The notes below the pieces were generated by a model. That model worked only from the letters and a program-made list of their open reading frames with translations. It was not told where the DNA came from and did not search any database. Source: Brugia malayi (taxonomy: Eukaryota; Nematoda; Chromadorea; Rhabditida; Onchocercidae). From it: a DNA stretch of 64,000 nt. Both the position numbers and the translations under genes were made by a program. Below, piece after piece: positions 52,202 to 64,000 of the stretch. Position 1 is the first letter of the stretch. Every line of letters begins with the position of its first letter. The DNA lies in assembly GCF_000002995.4 (NCBI RefSeq), contig NW_025062478.1, forward strand, positions 8,036,001-8,100,000, read 5' to 3'.

Positions 52202-55200
52202 GCAAAGTGATATGTAGACATATATCAAATATAAAATTATATTATTTGATTAGTTGCTATTAGCAACTATCGAGAGTATCTGAAGCACAAGCAGACGATG
52301 TCAAGAAAATGCTTAATTGTTTTTCTTAAATTTTAAGTGTTTTTGGGAATTTGTTTTTTAAAAGATGATGTCACTTTGCTGTAATCTTTAGCTTGCATAA
52401 GTAGGAATGTAAGTAATAATATGACATGGTTATAGAAAAAGTATGGTTAAAACGGCGTTAATTAGAGTGATAATGGAACAGATCAAAAATGCTGATAACA
52501 TACTCACTTTTAATGATAGCAAATCAATTCTTATTTTAGAGCAAAAAAAAAAAAAGAACATAAAACAAAAAGAACAAGGAAATTGAAGACGAATATCAGA
52601 GATTTTCTGAAATTGATAGCTACTTGGCTTAATTAGCACTAAAAACTAAAACAAGTATATAGTCTGTGTAATTAATAACTAAATATTTCGTAAATTCTGT
52701 TAATAACTGAATCTTCAAGAATTTGATCCGAAATATAAACAGCAAGCAAAAACCTTCACTTAAACTTGAATCAGAAATTTTCAATCAAATACAAATAAGA
52801 AAACGATAACAGTGGTTTCAAGCTTTAATCTGTTTCTAAATTTGATTCAGAAGAATATAGCATGAAATTAAATATGTGTTCATTTTTTTTTTTTGATTAA
52901 TATTAGAATAGATCTCTTTCAAAATAAAAGATTAAAAGCCGATGAAAGTTTTGCCATTTCAAAATTGAACTAAAAAATTTATTTATTCTAAGCTTAAAAC
53001 CTGTTTTTTGATACGACTTTTGAAATTTTCTCAGTAAATAGTGGGATAATAATGCATTCTATGACACATTCATTGAAATATGATATCAAAGGGAAAAAAA
53101 GAAAGCAAATAAATTTGACACTGTCACCACGGAGTATTAAGACAACTTAGTGGCCTAAAACTTCTGATAGCAGTGAAATATGACAACTCCGCCTTATCTG
53201 ATTTTTCATAAACTAGTACGGATGATGGAGACAACCATATATACTCATAAATAAATAGCTTCATTGTCCATTCTACTTCACTGTTTTATTTTGAAAATGT
53301 AAAATTTAAACTAAAGTGCTTTTAGTTGAAAAAATTACAAAATATTTTCAATTACGGTTATAGTTAGTTTAAAAATTAAAAAAAAAAAATGCACGCCAAT
53401 GATCTTTATTTTCTTTTTTCAGCTTCAAAATGAAAAGTGAAACATAATTTGGAGAGATTTTTAAATTACAGCCATAAATTAAATTGTAATATTTGCTTGT
53501 AAAGGAATACAACAAACAAAATCACTGATTTGCTAATCTTATGATATGCTGAAAAAATTCAAAAAGGAAAACATAAATTATAAGGGAAAGATTTTCTATT
53601 ATTTCAATCGAAAGAGAAACGTTGAATGCAATGATGAATAGAAATTCAGAATGCGCCATATAAAGAAAAACGAAAAGCTTCCTAAAATTCGAATTTTCTT
53701 CCGTAGCAAATATTTGCACAAAATATAATTGTAAATATATATATATATATGAAATATTGAACAAAAAAAAAAAAATGTATGAGTAGAATGAATGAGATAA
53801 GTTCAAAAATAGAAGGTAAACGTAGATATGCAAGTTATTCACAAATATTTCACTTTAAATAATTCATAAAATGATGCAGAAAACGAAGCTCATTTAAATT
53901 TCATTAATATTAAGTTATTATCAATATTGAAATATTGCATAACATAGCGACCATTTAGAGGAAATTATTTATATCCAAATTTGTCTGCTGAATAAAATTG
54001 GTAGCAATCATTTGCTATTAACAATAACACTTTTTACTCCAAATTCAATCAAATGTTATTTACAGATCAAAAAACACATACAAAAAAATCTTCCACAATA
54101 ATTATAAGTAATTTTAATTTAGCATTTTGTTTTGCTATATTAGAGCAGATGAATTAGTCACTGCGATTTTTAGGAATACTTAAATTTAACAATGAATGAA
54201 GTGGAGTTGAACTCAAGATTGTCATTCCATGTTTCAGAGCATTTAACTTTATTCCAGACAAAATTGGTAGGAAATTTTGTGCAAAAAAAAGAGAGAATGG
54301 AAATGAAAATAAAATCAACTCACTTAATTAACGTTCACAGTTAATTGTTTTATTAAAATTCGAAAAGAAAAATAACATGGTTAAAAAAGTGTGATGACCT
54401 GGAAAATTTAACAAATAGAAATGAAAGAGATAGAAAAACAAAATAAAAAATAAATTCTTACGCTCTGAAAATGCTTCACTCAGTTTTTGGTTATAATTAT
54501 ATAAATTAATGACAGTTATCAGAAAAAAGTTTTTGTTATTTCAACTGAAGAAGAGTCATTGAATGCAATGATTCAGAATGCGCCATATAAATGCAATAAG
54601 TAGAATAAATCTTATCAAACATAAAATTCTTGCATCAACAAAATATCAAAGAAAGAAATACTTTATTTTGTGATATATTCCAAATTTTATTCCAAATTAT
54701 TTCTATATTAAAAGAAATGTTACTTCTCTTTTTTATTATTCAGTTATTTTCTCTGATTTCTGAACAATGTTTTTGCTATTGAAAAACTTCAAATCGCTTG
54801 AAATTAGTTAAAAATTCATCATTGCTAGAGTATTTTTATTCTAATTCCATTAATAATATCTGTAGATCACCTAACAGATTATATTTCTTGTCATAATGAG
54901 GACCGACGCTCACTCTCCAATAATTTCGTAGGCTAGTGAATTGACTTCATGATACTCTTATAGAGATTTGAACTTACGATAATAATATATCACGAAAAGC
55001 TGATCTTCTAGAAATGAGAGAAGAAATTAATCTTTGGGATTCAAAGTCTCAGTTTTTGCAAAGAAAAAAAGGACATTTTGATGCGGAAAATGGACTTACC
55101 CAGTTGACATGGAAATAATCAAAAGTAATTTTGACCACTATATGGCTACTATGAGGCCGGTTGTTATTGCAAAAGCAGCCATAGATTAATTTGGAAATCA

Positions 55201-56270
55201 CAGAGTAATGCCAAAGGATGATTGATGTAAAGCAGTAAGGCAATGATTGAGAAAAGGATGAAAATATTGCCTTTATCAGTTTTAGTTATCATAGATTTAT
55301 ATATTAACTTCATAAACAGCTTTAAGATTATGATTAAGTAAAAGAATTAAGAGGATCTTCTTTTCTATCTGCCAGGATTTATTCAGCTGTGAAGCGGTAA
55401 AGTCTCAGACTTTTCATTAACCTTCCAATCTTTATATTCTTCAAAACATATATGTAATATAAAACAAATTCATGCTATGTTTATGATTTCACATATATCG
55501 GAATGGTTTGAAATCAATGCATTTATTAACAATTTTTTCATAGAATTTCTCTTCTTACTTGTTAAATCAAGTGATATTATTATTATTTTACTTTAATCAG
55601 TCATTTTTGTGTGTACTAACCATTTTCTTTAGATTGAATTGGTCACAAAATTTCATTTCGATTTGTCAAAATTTTGCTCTTCTTTATTTTCTTTTTTGGC
55701 AAATAAGATCTGACATTTCTCATCTTTTATTTTATTATATACCTTCAAATTCAATTAGATTTTATTGTATGTTTAATTTTTTTCTCTTTTTTTTGCATCC
55801 TTAACCCAAATCCAGGATTTTTAAAGGAAATGTACAGTTCAACTTAATTGAAAATTATTACAGTCATATAAATGTGCCATTTCACGTCCTTTTTTTTTTG
55901 AAATTATATGGAAATTTTGAAGCTTTTTAATAAGCTTCACGTTCTTATATTGATAAAAATAATGCATTAATAACTCATCATGAGTTATTTTATTCCCAGA
56001 TGATCCTAAAATCCTCCAAAATGGGAAGATATAAACATGTTTGAATGTTTGAATTGGTTTTTCTAGAAATTTTACGACCCTTATTTTTTAACTGATCGCA
56101 ACGGCAAAATGACGCAAAGAAGTTTTAAGCAGAAATTGGTACAGTATCAATGGTTGAATGAATTATTTCTCATTCACAAAAAGAAAAAAAAAAACTACGT
56201 TGCATATAATTAAATTCAGAAAGTCAACAAAATGGGTGAATGAGATCATTGAGCTTACAAACGAGTAGAA
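52202..56270. other. Gene-poor interval
   Basis: About 4 kb of very AT-rich sequence. It contains a diverged direct repeat (53585-53670 and 54530-54600) and short (TA)n runs. No gene could be supported; the 106-codon frame at 53522-53842 is mostly A/T-biased hydrophobic residues. Confidence 0.4.
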
Positions 56271-58169
56271 TTAACCAAGAAATTTATGCAAAAATCCTTG
56301 AGCAAATTCACCCCCAATAATACTATTCACTTGATTGATTACTTCTATCGGATTCTGAAATGAAAAAGTTTTTTTTTTTTTAAAAAAATGATAAGGAGAA
56401 AAGGAAGACCTTTCATCCACCTTCCCTTTTATAATAAGTTTGATATGCTGCTGGGATAATATGTCAGAGGCTTAAAAACAAACAGGATTACTGAATACCT
56501 GATCAATAACACCCGAAAATTCTTCACACCGTTGAATTGCTCTTTGCATTTCCATGCCGATTTGAAGTGATCCCAAGATATCACATTCACTGATTACCTT
56601 TCTCAACTGACCACAGTGTTGTCGTTCTGCACCTCGTTTACATGTTTCCTTCCTGAAAATTATCAAAATTTTAGCAAATTCATTTCATATAATAAAATTA
56701 GCAAAGACGAGCATAATTATTCCCTTATAAAATTGCAACAAATAAAGTAAGTCTCATAAACGAGCAAGTAAATATCAGCAACCAGTAAATAAATAGATTT
56801 CTCTTCGACACGTCATAAACATGTAGCAAAAAGCAACCAACTAATAAGGTAAGTAATTCACAATAGGAATTCTTAGCGAGTTAGTGTTTTCTGTCTAAAT
56901 CTGAGAGATTTAAATGCTCATGCATCTAATTTTTTTTTTTTTTTTATTAACACTTATCTGCACACTCACGTAGCTCCGATGAAATCAACTTTACCACCGA
57001 AAAGAGCATTGGTAATTTGACTACCCCAAAGGTCCCACGCCTTTTCATCTGCTACTTTCACGCAATTCCCGTACACTATTTTCATGAATTCACTTAAAAA
57101 TGGCAAACAACCTGGAAAGAAATCTGCAATAGCGAGAACTTTCAAATGAAACCTGTTTATAAACATGTAACAAATTTCTTCGATTTCCGATTTGAAAGAT
57201 TAATTTCACCACTCAGAATATTTTTAAGAAGTATCTAAGGCATCAGTTTAAAAAAAGAAGTTCTTTTTGGAAACATTAATTAAGAATCGAAGATCTATGA
57301 CAAATGAAACAATTTATAGCGATAATTATTAATATAATGAAATAAAATAAAATGCTCCGATTGAATAAGCATTTCAGTGCTTTGATAAATAAATGAAGTG
57401 ACTGTTACTTTAAAATTATAACTGAAAAACAATTAAAGACTTGACACTGATCGTTGACGAACCTCTGCCCTTCGGTATACCAAAATTACTGTTAGCGCCA
57501 GGTGCTAACTCTCGAATGGTCGGTAACCAGTTGATATCTGCATCTTTGGTATATGTTTGTGCTCCAAGAGTTGTCGATGATTTAACAGGCCTTGAAGATC
57601 CTAAAAATGCTCCTGCAATATCCATCAGTGATTTGGTACCACTATTTGACTCAGCATGAATGCTTCTTTGCTGTTGTCTTGACATTAGACCACGATTTTC
57701 AATCGCAGAAACTTCAGCAAATTTGGTGATAGCTGGTGAAATAGCATTTGTTATAGACTGGCCGATCATTTCAGATGGTCGAGAATTGAGTAATATAGGT
57801 CCTGGTTCCGGATGGCCAGGCCTTGTTCTAAAACAGCAGCCATTTGTATTTTGACGTGGAAGATTACATTTCTTATAAGTTCTAAGCTTGCAGTAGTCTA
57901 TGTTTCTCTCTTTCTCCCTCTCTCTCTTCAAACCTATCGTTTTAATTGAAATTGTTGAGGTCAAATCAAATAATCAGTTTAATGACAGATTCAAGCCAAG
58001 AACTCAAGAGATTTAGTATTAGATTGATAAGAAGGAAATCATACAATGCATCTATATTAGCTGCAGCGGAATGCTTTGCAGCGGAAGCAACAATTTCCGT
58101 TGCCATTTGCGTCAACCGTCCAATGTTATCATTTGATAGAAAGTTCAAGAATGGATTACCACTGTTGCT
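56271..58169 (-). CDS. Probable secreted cysteine-rich nematode protein (5' end missing)
   Basis: Five exons, 58045-58169, 57463-57881, 56970-57123, 56499-56652 and 56271-56354, join in frame to 311 residues. The first exon seen opens after a TTTGCAG acceptor and has no ATG, so at least one 5' exon, perhaps with a signal peptide, is missing. The N-terminal ~180 residues are low-complexity linker (CNLPRQNTNGCCFRTRPGHP, then Ser/Thr/Ala-rich). The C-terminal ~125 residues are compact, with spaced cysteines and high hydrophobic content: FPGCLPFLSEFMKIVYGNC, EKAWDLWGSQITNALFGGKV, GATKETCKRGAERQHCGQLR, ISECDILGSLQIGMEMQRAI, RCEEFSG. The even Cys spacing suggests a disulfide-bonded extracellular domain. 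I recognise no named family; the pattern fits nematode-restricted secreted proteins. Intron donors (GTATGA, GTTCGT, GTGAGT, GTATTC) and acceptors all agree in phase. Confidence 0.75.
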
Positions 58170-58584
58170 CTGCAAAGTCTACATCATTCGTTTTAATTGA
58201 TATCAGTCCTTCAGAGCTATTCCAGTCATTCGGGAAAACAAATGGTGCCGGAACAAAATGACAGATTCAAGCCAGGAATTCAGATATGTGTGAAAATTTC
58301 ACGAGATAGCTTTTTTTGTTGTTGACGAATGGTGGCTTGTGGAATTCTTAATCAGAAAATGATGTATTAATCCAATTCTGAGTTGAATGATATCTCGAAC
58401 AAAAACAAAGTCCATGTAATCTTCCCAGAAAAGAATTTAATTATCATATTTAGCTTAAATTGATTCTAATCTGACTGAAAATGTTTCAATAACTCAAATC
58501 AGTTCCAACGATCAGTCCAAAAAATTAAAATAGTGTGAAAAATTTTTGTGCGCCGATGCGTGAAAGTGAAAAGAAGAAGTAGGG

Positions 58585-58887
58585 ATGGGTAGGAGAAAGA
58601 GAAGGAATAAGGATTCAATAAGAGATTATAATATGAATATAACCTGGGCATTGGAGGATCTGAGCGAAATTGACACAGAGAAGGAAAAGAGAAGAGTGGT
58701 GACGAATGATGCCGGCATTCCAGAGACTTCAGTAATCAGCCAAAATGGTTTTCGCTTTGCGGATTGGAGGATGGATTTTGGGAAGGATTTGAAGGAACGG
58801 AGGGGGTTGGCGCTCAACCAGAGCAATACCGGATTGTTTCGCTCAGTAATGATGGTGATCCACTGTGATGTGGATGACATGACATGA
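58585..58887 (+). CDS. Hypothetical 100-aa ORF
   Basis: A single uninterrupted frame from ATG (MGRRKRRNKDSIRDY...) to TGA. It is basic at the N-terminus and hydrophilic overall, with a higher GC content than flanking DNA and a normal amino-acid mix (e.g. NGFRFADWRMDFGKDLKERR). It has no recognisable domain, no introns and no homologue I can name. The stop lies inside the (GACAT) repeat, which argues for caution. The opposite strand is also open over 89 codons, so it may be only a GC-richer patch. Confidence 0.25.
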   Translation: MGRRKRRNKDSIRDYNMNITWALEDLSEIDTEKEKRRVVTNDAGIPETSVISQNGFRFADWRMDFGKDLKERRGLALNQSNTGLFRSVMMVIHCDVDDMT

Positions 58888-58900
58888 CATGACATGACAT
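58876..58900. repeat. (GACAT)5 pentanucleotide microsatellite
   Basis: Five perfect GACAT units in tandem, preceded and followed by partial matches. The hypothetical ORF at 58585-58887 ends inside it. Confidence 0.95.
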
Positions 58901-60597
58901 CTCATGCATCAACATTGCACATTGTGATTAACTCAGAATCTGATCTCGATTATATCTCGATGAATATATCCTTTCCCAAACTTGAACAATTCTTGAAAAG
59001 GTGGGCAAATTATTGGATAAAAGTGGGATGATTCGGATGGATGAAAAGATGTGGCAACCTGCAACTCCGATTTTTTATTGGGAGAAAACGACAACAAGGT
59101 TCGGGTCATAGTGTCGTATACACATACATACATACACACATAGGTGGCACAGCGAATTACTTTGATAGACGGCTGTAACGAATTACCAGTTCTGAAAATG
59201 ATTATAGTTTTCTTTCAACCTTTGTAAATTCCTTCCTGTATTTCGTTTTAATTTTAACAAATTGTTTATGAAATTACTAATCTGTCGTTCCACTCAGATA
59301 AAGCTAATTATTGATTGCCTAATTTGTAAATTAATTGGACAGAAAGGTCATAAGGAAATGGAAATGTATTTGAGCTTTCGACGTCACTTTTGTTTTTGAG
59401 TTGAGAAACGATAGTACAGTTAAGATTATGGTATCATACATATATATGAATACTACAGCATAGCAAATTAAGGTTTGACAATGTAGTCGTGAGCTCTTCC
59501 TTTTGGGGACATGTCATGGATACCATCATTGAATAACGAAGTGAACTGAGCCGATAATGGTCGTCGACTCGTTATTGCCATTTCATAGTTTTGACCATTT
59601 CATTTGTCACTTCTGTTAACATCTGATATACTACCTTCGCTTCACACGTATAACATAAGCGTGGAAAAAGATCGCTCAACTCATATTCAATTATTCCGTA
59701 CATCAGTACATCATCCAACTACTTTTGTTATTTGAGTTCATTTAAAAGAAAGACGAAACAAACGATGCCAATAATTAATGACAATGATAATGATAAGTAC
59801 ACAGATTCAGTCTTTAAGGATTGGCATATCACGAGCTGGACAGGAAGGAGAATACCGTTGCAATAGACCTTCGATTTAATTCCGGATCCGGAGTAATTTG
59901 GTCTTTCATCAAAGGACAAATTGAGAAAAGAAATTTCAAATAGTATATTCAGTGTAAACTGCCCAACATCACCGTTTCCTGATTCTCTCACATCAGATAA
60001 TTGAGGATCTGTTCCGAACACCAGCTTTCCGAAATAGACCAAAGACTTGTTACTTGTTCACACGTTAGCATAACTGCTGTGCTTTTCAAGTCGAGAATGG
60101 TGTCCGGAAAATCTCACATGTAGCATACGGAAAAGGAAGAAAGGGAGAAATATCAATTAGTTTTGTTCATTTTTGGGGTAAACATATTACTTGCATGATT
60201 TGTCCTCCTTTGCTAATGGGGAGATTTCAAACTGGGCGATTATATACTGTAAGATAGTAAATCGGGTAGAGAGAGCAGGAGAGAGGGAGAGAACCTGTAT
60301 TAAAATAGAATGGAATTCGAATAGATAGGTAGGATTGTAATGATGGCTTCCCAGCTGAAAACTTTCACTTGGTGATAAGAAGGTTTTGATGTCATTCAGG
60401 AACTCCAGATCGGATCGATCTATTTATACTGGGTAAATCATTGCATGACAGGCTTGCATCACAAGCTCATCTATTTTACTGTTATAACAGTCCTTTCAAA
60501 TCTAATTTTTCTGGGTTGATTTTTGATCTTTGAAATAGAAGTGGGTGAGTATCATGTATTACCGTTTAGAATAGTTGCAACTTTTCATTTCATGTCA

Positions 60598-60605
60598 TTT
60601 TTCAG
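60598..60605 (+). promoter_or_regulatory. Probable trans-splice acceptor of the ARL14EP homologue
   Basis: ATTTTTCAG ends two bases before the start codon. This leaves a 5' untranslated region of only two bases, typical of spliced-leader addition in nematodes. Confidence 0.6.
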
Positions 60606-60607
60606 TT

Positions 60608-62106
60608 ATGGGTAAGACCGGAGAGAAGGATGGAACTTGTGAACAACAAAAAAACTCTTTCTCAACTGGATCGACTTTGCCAACTCCCGAGCTAGGTATA
60701 TAATGACATTTATTTGTCGGCTGCTGAAAATTTTATTTCCATCACATTTTACAATTCTTTTTCAACGGAAAATACTGCGCATTCCACAAGATTTTTATAT
60801 GTTTTGTTGTAACTGAAAAAAAAAAAGAGTGGGACGAAGTGTTTCACTTGACCTTTATTCCACTTTCTGTCGATTCTGTTTTTTGTTGGTAGATTATTTC
60901 TCATTATTGCACATAACAGTTTGTTTTGCTTGTTAAAACGTAGCAGATAAAGTGTTAAGTGAATTGCTGCTTTATTTTCCAGAGAGATGTTCAGGAAATT
61001 TACTTTCAGAAAAAAAGATCGGAAAATATTTTCAGGAAATTTATCACAGCCACAAATGCATCGAGAATTGAGGAATCTCAGATTTATCAATCCTGGGGAG
61101 GCAGCTCTCATTTCCACAGAAGAAACCTTGTATGATAGACACGGAGTTCGTAGATCATCAAGACATCGGAAAGGTTTGCTTGTGATTTTCAAAGGTTTTC
61201 TTCTCCCAAGCTGTCAAAAATAAAAAAAATTTTACTATCAATGAAAAATCAATGAAAAATAAAGTTTAGACCACCTAGAAATATTGATGTCACTTATTAA
61301 CTTGTTTTTTTTTTTTTTATTGCTTCATATATATTACAGTTTCTTTGTTTTTCTTTGTTACTTACTTCCACATGTACATATTGCTATTCTTTAATTCTGA
61401 ATCTAACATTACGACCGAAGATCATAAAGCTTTATGTGTTTCGCATTTTATTTTAATATTGAAGAGAAAGTTACTTCTCCTTTTCATTACTTATTTATCT
61501 ATCGGCTGCCATTTTTCGCCAATATTCGTTTTAATAGGAGAATTTCAGATCATTTGCAGTTGCTCTAAAAATCTCATCATCGCGAAGGATATTTTTGCTT
61601 TAATTTCAGTACTGACTTCTGTCGATCGTATGACGGATTACATTCCGCATCACGACGAGGAGGGGTATCTTATCAGGGTCGATGGTCACTGTGTCAAATT
61701 ATGCGATTGTTTGCGGATATCCTGTCCTGGTGAGTAAGCATTTTCAGAGTTTTTAATTTAAAATCAGGTTTTATGCTTGAATTAAACTCGGAATGAAAAA
61801 AAAGGAAATAATGATTTATCACTTTACTGTTCTTTCTAAAATTGGTGAGAGGTATTATTTATGATGACCTTAGTTTTTATCTATTTCAACGATTTTTATG
61901 GAGAATGTAGTCGTATGTATGAAGTTTCTATTTCTAAATGTGTATGTTTAGGTTGCCATTATCCATGTGAGAAGTGTGGTTCACGAATGTGTGGACCAGC
62001 TTGTCAGAGGAATCGAGATTACATTATTGAGAGCTTTTTCGCAGAGACTGAACCACCTCGGATTCGTAAACATCCTTATTACAGTCCTCTAAAACGTGAA
62101 AGCTAA
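60608..62106 (+). CDS. arle-14: ARL14 effector protein (ARL14EP / ARLE-14) homologue
   Basis: Four exons, 60608-60695, 61036-61173, 61610-61729 and 61952-62106, join in frame to 166 aa. The N-terminal half is polar and basic (RRSSRHRK). The C-terminal half is the cysteine-rich ARF7EP/ARL14EP domain: CVKLCDCLRISCPGCHYPC, then EKCGSRMCGPACQRNR, likely a zinc-binding knot. Human ARL14EP was described as a link between the small GTPase ARL14 and myosin 1E. The C. elegans orthologue ARLE-14 works with the histone methyltransferase MET-2 and LIN-65 in heterochromatin. The short length is close to ARL14EPL. A second possible acceptor at 60984 for exon 2 leads to an early stop, so 61036 is preferred. 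Confidence 0.92.
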
Positions 62107-63620
62107 AGAAGTTTTATGAGAAACACCGTTTGTATTTTACATGAAAAGATTATATTGGTACCGCTGTTATGTAATTTTATAAAAGTTTAGTGTTCAAGAG
62201 TTAGGGAACTTTGAAAATTTTATTGGATTTATATAAGGACAGTACTGTTTTTCTTTCAGTGTTATTGTAATTAACTGCAATACATCAGGAAAATTTTTAT
62301 CCACTTTGTTCTGAGTGGCACAAAACTACTATTTCAGGTTGTTTTATTGTTGTAAAATTTCAAATGCTTATCTTCAATCAGTTCAGAAAAACACTTTGTA
62401 AAGGCTTCACAAGTCGACAACTATTTTTGAGTTCACCATTCTTAACATTCTTAACGTAATTATGTAGTCGTAGAATATTTTAGAAATCGATTTTAATTTT
62501 GTCATTTTATTTTGGGGAATTTTCGTGAAAATTGCATGATGATCGACTGTATGTTTTTCATTGTTTTTTGTTTAGTGCGTTATGATGTGTTGTCTCTAAA
62601 TGATAAGTTATCATGTGAAATATTTAATTCACGTGCTTTGTGGTATCCTTTTAACGTCTTTCAAAACTTTTTTATGAACAGAAGGTTATTAGCAAGAAAA
62701 TGGATGACTATTAAAACGGAATTTATTCAAATTGAATAAGTTGTTGGAAATTAACATTTGAATTTTAATCAGAAAAAATTTTTCCTTTCTTATGCGTGCT
62801 TATATAGTATATCTTTCTGATTCATTCTTAAGAAGTGCTCTGCAATAAAGTAGGAAGATCACTTATATACTTTATGCAGGCTGCGCGGATATATGAATAT
62901 GATTAGATATTTTGTTGTGTAATTGTACTTTTTCTCAAGTACAGTATTCTCACTCATATTTTAAGGGGCATAAATGAAATTCTTCACTCATTATTGTGTT
63001 AAGTAAAAGAAACTTCTAAGTGACTTTTAAAATTTTTAAAGCTGTAAAAATGTGGGATTATTCTATATAGTTTATAGCTTCTTGGAATTCATACGTTTTA
63101 TGACAATTTTTAGTGCATTTTTCCATTTCTGAGGTACTGTACTCTTTCTCGTTGTTTTGAATATTTAGTTTTAGATAGAAAAAGAATAAATCTTCTCTCT
63201 TTTTTTTCAAATGTTTATGTTAATTTCTCTTAATGTGTTTACAATAATCCCGGGTGATTTGATTTTGATTTATAGGAATGTAAAACTCTAAATGTAATGG
63301 GAAAGAGGTTTTCTGAAATCATTACTAACACAATTTAGGAAGTAGAAGATGGAAGTTGAGTTCCTTCTGTGATATATAAACGAATTTCGTGATTGAATTT
63401 CTTCCTGGGAATATTTGCTATATTTAAGCTTTTTTGCTATATCTATTTCTCTTGACACTGATAATGACTAACGGGTTTTGTAAGATTATCGTAGTGTCGT
63501 CTGTTTCCATAAATACCCTGATTCTAGATAGATGTTTATTAAGGAATCAGTCATTATGCATGTTTCTTGCACTATGCGTTATTCGTTACGGGAATTATTT
63601 TTTCAAAAGACTGTCATTTT
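62107..63620. other. Intergenic between two plus-strand genes
   Basis: About 1.5 kb, T-rich on the plus strand. It holds the 3' flank of the ARL14EP homologue and the upstream region of adenylosuccinate synthetase. No other gene was supported. Confidence 0.5.
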
Positions 63621-63628
63621 TGTTTTAG
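63621..63628 (+). promoter_or_regulatory. Probable trans-splice acceptor of adenylosuccinate synthetase
   Basis: TGTTTTAG ends 11 bases before the chosen start codon, preceded by a T-rich stretch. It may equally be an internal acceptor if a further 5' exon exists. Confidence 0.45.
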
Positions 63629-63639
63629 GGTCATCTAGA

Positions 63640-64000
63640 ATGTTAAAGGAGCAACCGAAGGGGACCGTGACCGTGTTGTTAGGTGCTCAGTGGGGTGATG
63701 AAGGTAAAGGAAAAATTGTCGATTATCTGATTGCGAAAGATAAGGTGAATCCCCATCATATGAGTTATTAAGATGATTATATGGATTTGTTAAGGATTGA
63801 TATCGTATGATTATGACTTCTCAAAAGCTTCAAGTGTGATCTTCAATGTGCGTGTGTTGACATGAATTATAAATCATAAAGTGGTTTTCTATGCGCTCTC
63901 TTTTTGCTGTTTTCCATAATATGCTATGCTGATTTAAACAAGAAGTAGTTGGAAAGTTTTAGGTACAAGTTGTTGCACGCTGTCAAGGTGGTAACAACGC
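63640..64000 (+). CDS. adss-1: Adenylosuccinate synthetase, N-terminal part (cut by window end)
   Basis: Two exons are visible, 63640-63744 and 63963 to the window edge, joined in phase 0 (donor GTGAAT, acceptor GTTTTAG). The protein starts MLKEQPKGTVTVLLGAQWGD and carries the signature GTP-binding loop GAQWGDEGKGKIVDYL, followed by VQVVARCQGGNNA, the conserved block that helps bind IMP. The enzyme joins IMP and aspartate at the expense of GTP, the first committed step of AMP synthesis, in the cytosol. The catalytic Asp and His-containing loops begin in the visible part; the remaining ~90 percent lies beyond 64000. Confidence 0.95.

Larger units (their letters stand above)
58170..60597. other. 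Interval with coding-like fragments but no firm gene
   Basis: Less AT-rich than most spacers. It holds a 100-codon plus-strand ORF (58585-58887), a (GACAT)5 repeat, and a patch of overlapping coding-like frames on the minus strand at 59.47-60.07 kb. The missing 5' exon of the cysteine-rich gene and the arle-14 promoter are probably here. Confidence 0.4.

Noticed and set aside
53522..53842. 106-codon minus-strand frame
   Set aside because: Composition is almost entirely F, I, L, Y, S and N as expected for AT-rich noncoding DNA. It includes a (TA)n tract and has no splice or domain support.
57441..58261. Several plus-strand frames of 60-84 codons
   Set aside because: They are shadows of the minus-strand cysteine-rich gene, whose exons have consistent junctions.
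1..64000. CRISPR arrays, bacterial operons, Wolbachia-derived inserts, transposase or reverse transcriptase genes
   Set aside because: None was seen. All recognised genes are eukaryotic and intron-containing, and no catalytic motif of a transposon or retroelement was found.

Overview
This window looks like nuclear DNA of a nematode, most likely a filarial (clade III) worm. The base composition is strongly AT-rich. Genes are split into many small exons by introns ending in TTTTCAG/TTTCAG, and several start codons sit just after a pyrimidine-AG that could accept a spliced leader. Species cannot be named from the sequence alone. No bacterial, Wolbachia, viral, tRNA, rRNA or CRISPR sequence was recognised. 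Exon models were built by hand: donor, acceptor and codon phase were checked at each junction, and no search was run.

Layout. 0.9-1.9 kb (-): LC8-type dynein light chain with a long proline-rich N-terminus. 5.8-10.6 kb (-): four-exon gene of unknown function. 13.9-15.4 kb (+): ribosomal protein S6. 15.8-23.7 kb (-): complete 20-exon RIG-I-like / Dicer-related helicase, 1026 aa. 23.9-24.4 kb (-): unrecognised, frame-ambiguous fragment. 24.7-25.3 kb: near-perfect inverted copy of part of the Pellino gene. 26.3-27.4 kb (-): LAMTOR3. 28.9-32.9 kb (-): Pellino. 33.4-39.9 kb: mostly empty, with two possible orphan exons. 39.9-42.7 kb (-): CRAL-TRIO/GOLD protein. 46.6-48.8 kb (-): orphan single-pass membrane protein. 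51-52.2 kb (-): possible orphan exons. 56.3-58.2 kb (-): probably secreted cysteine-rich protein. 60.6-62.1 kb (+): ARL14EP/ARLE-14 homologue. 63.6 kb to the end (+): first exons of adenylosuccinate synthetase, cut by the window edge.

The most interesting block is 15.8-33 kb. It holds a cytosolic dsRNA-sensing helicase, a Pellino-type FHA/RING-like E3 ligase and a Ragulator subunit, all on the minus strand. An inverted duplication of about 580 bp has one arm inside a Pellino intron plus exon and the other arm between LAMTOR3 and the helicase gene. A minus-strand read-through transcript spanning both arms could fold into a long hairpin; that is a hypothesis. The other recognised genes are conserved housekeeping or regulatory genes (translation, purine synthesis, lipid transfer, chromatin or small-GTPase adaptor).
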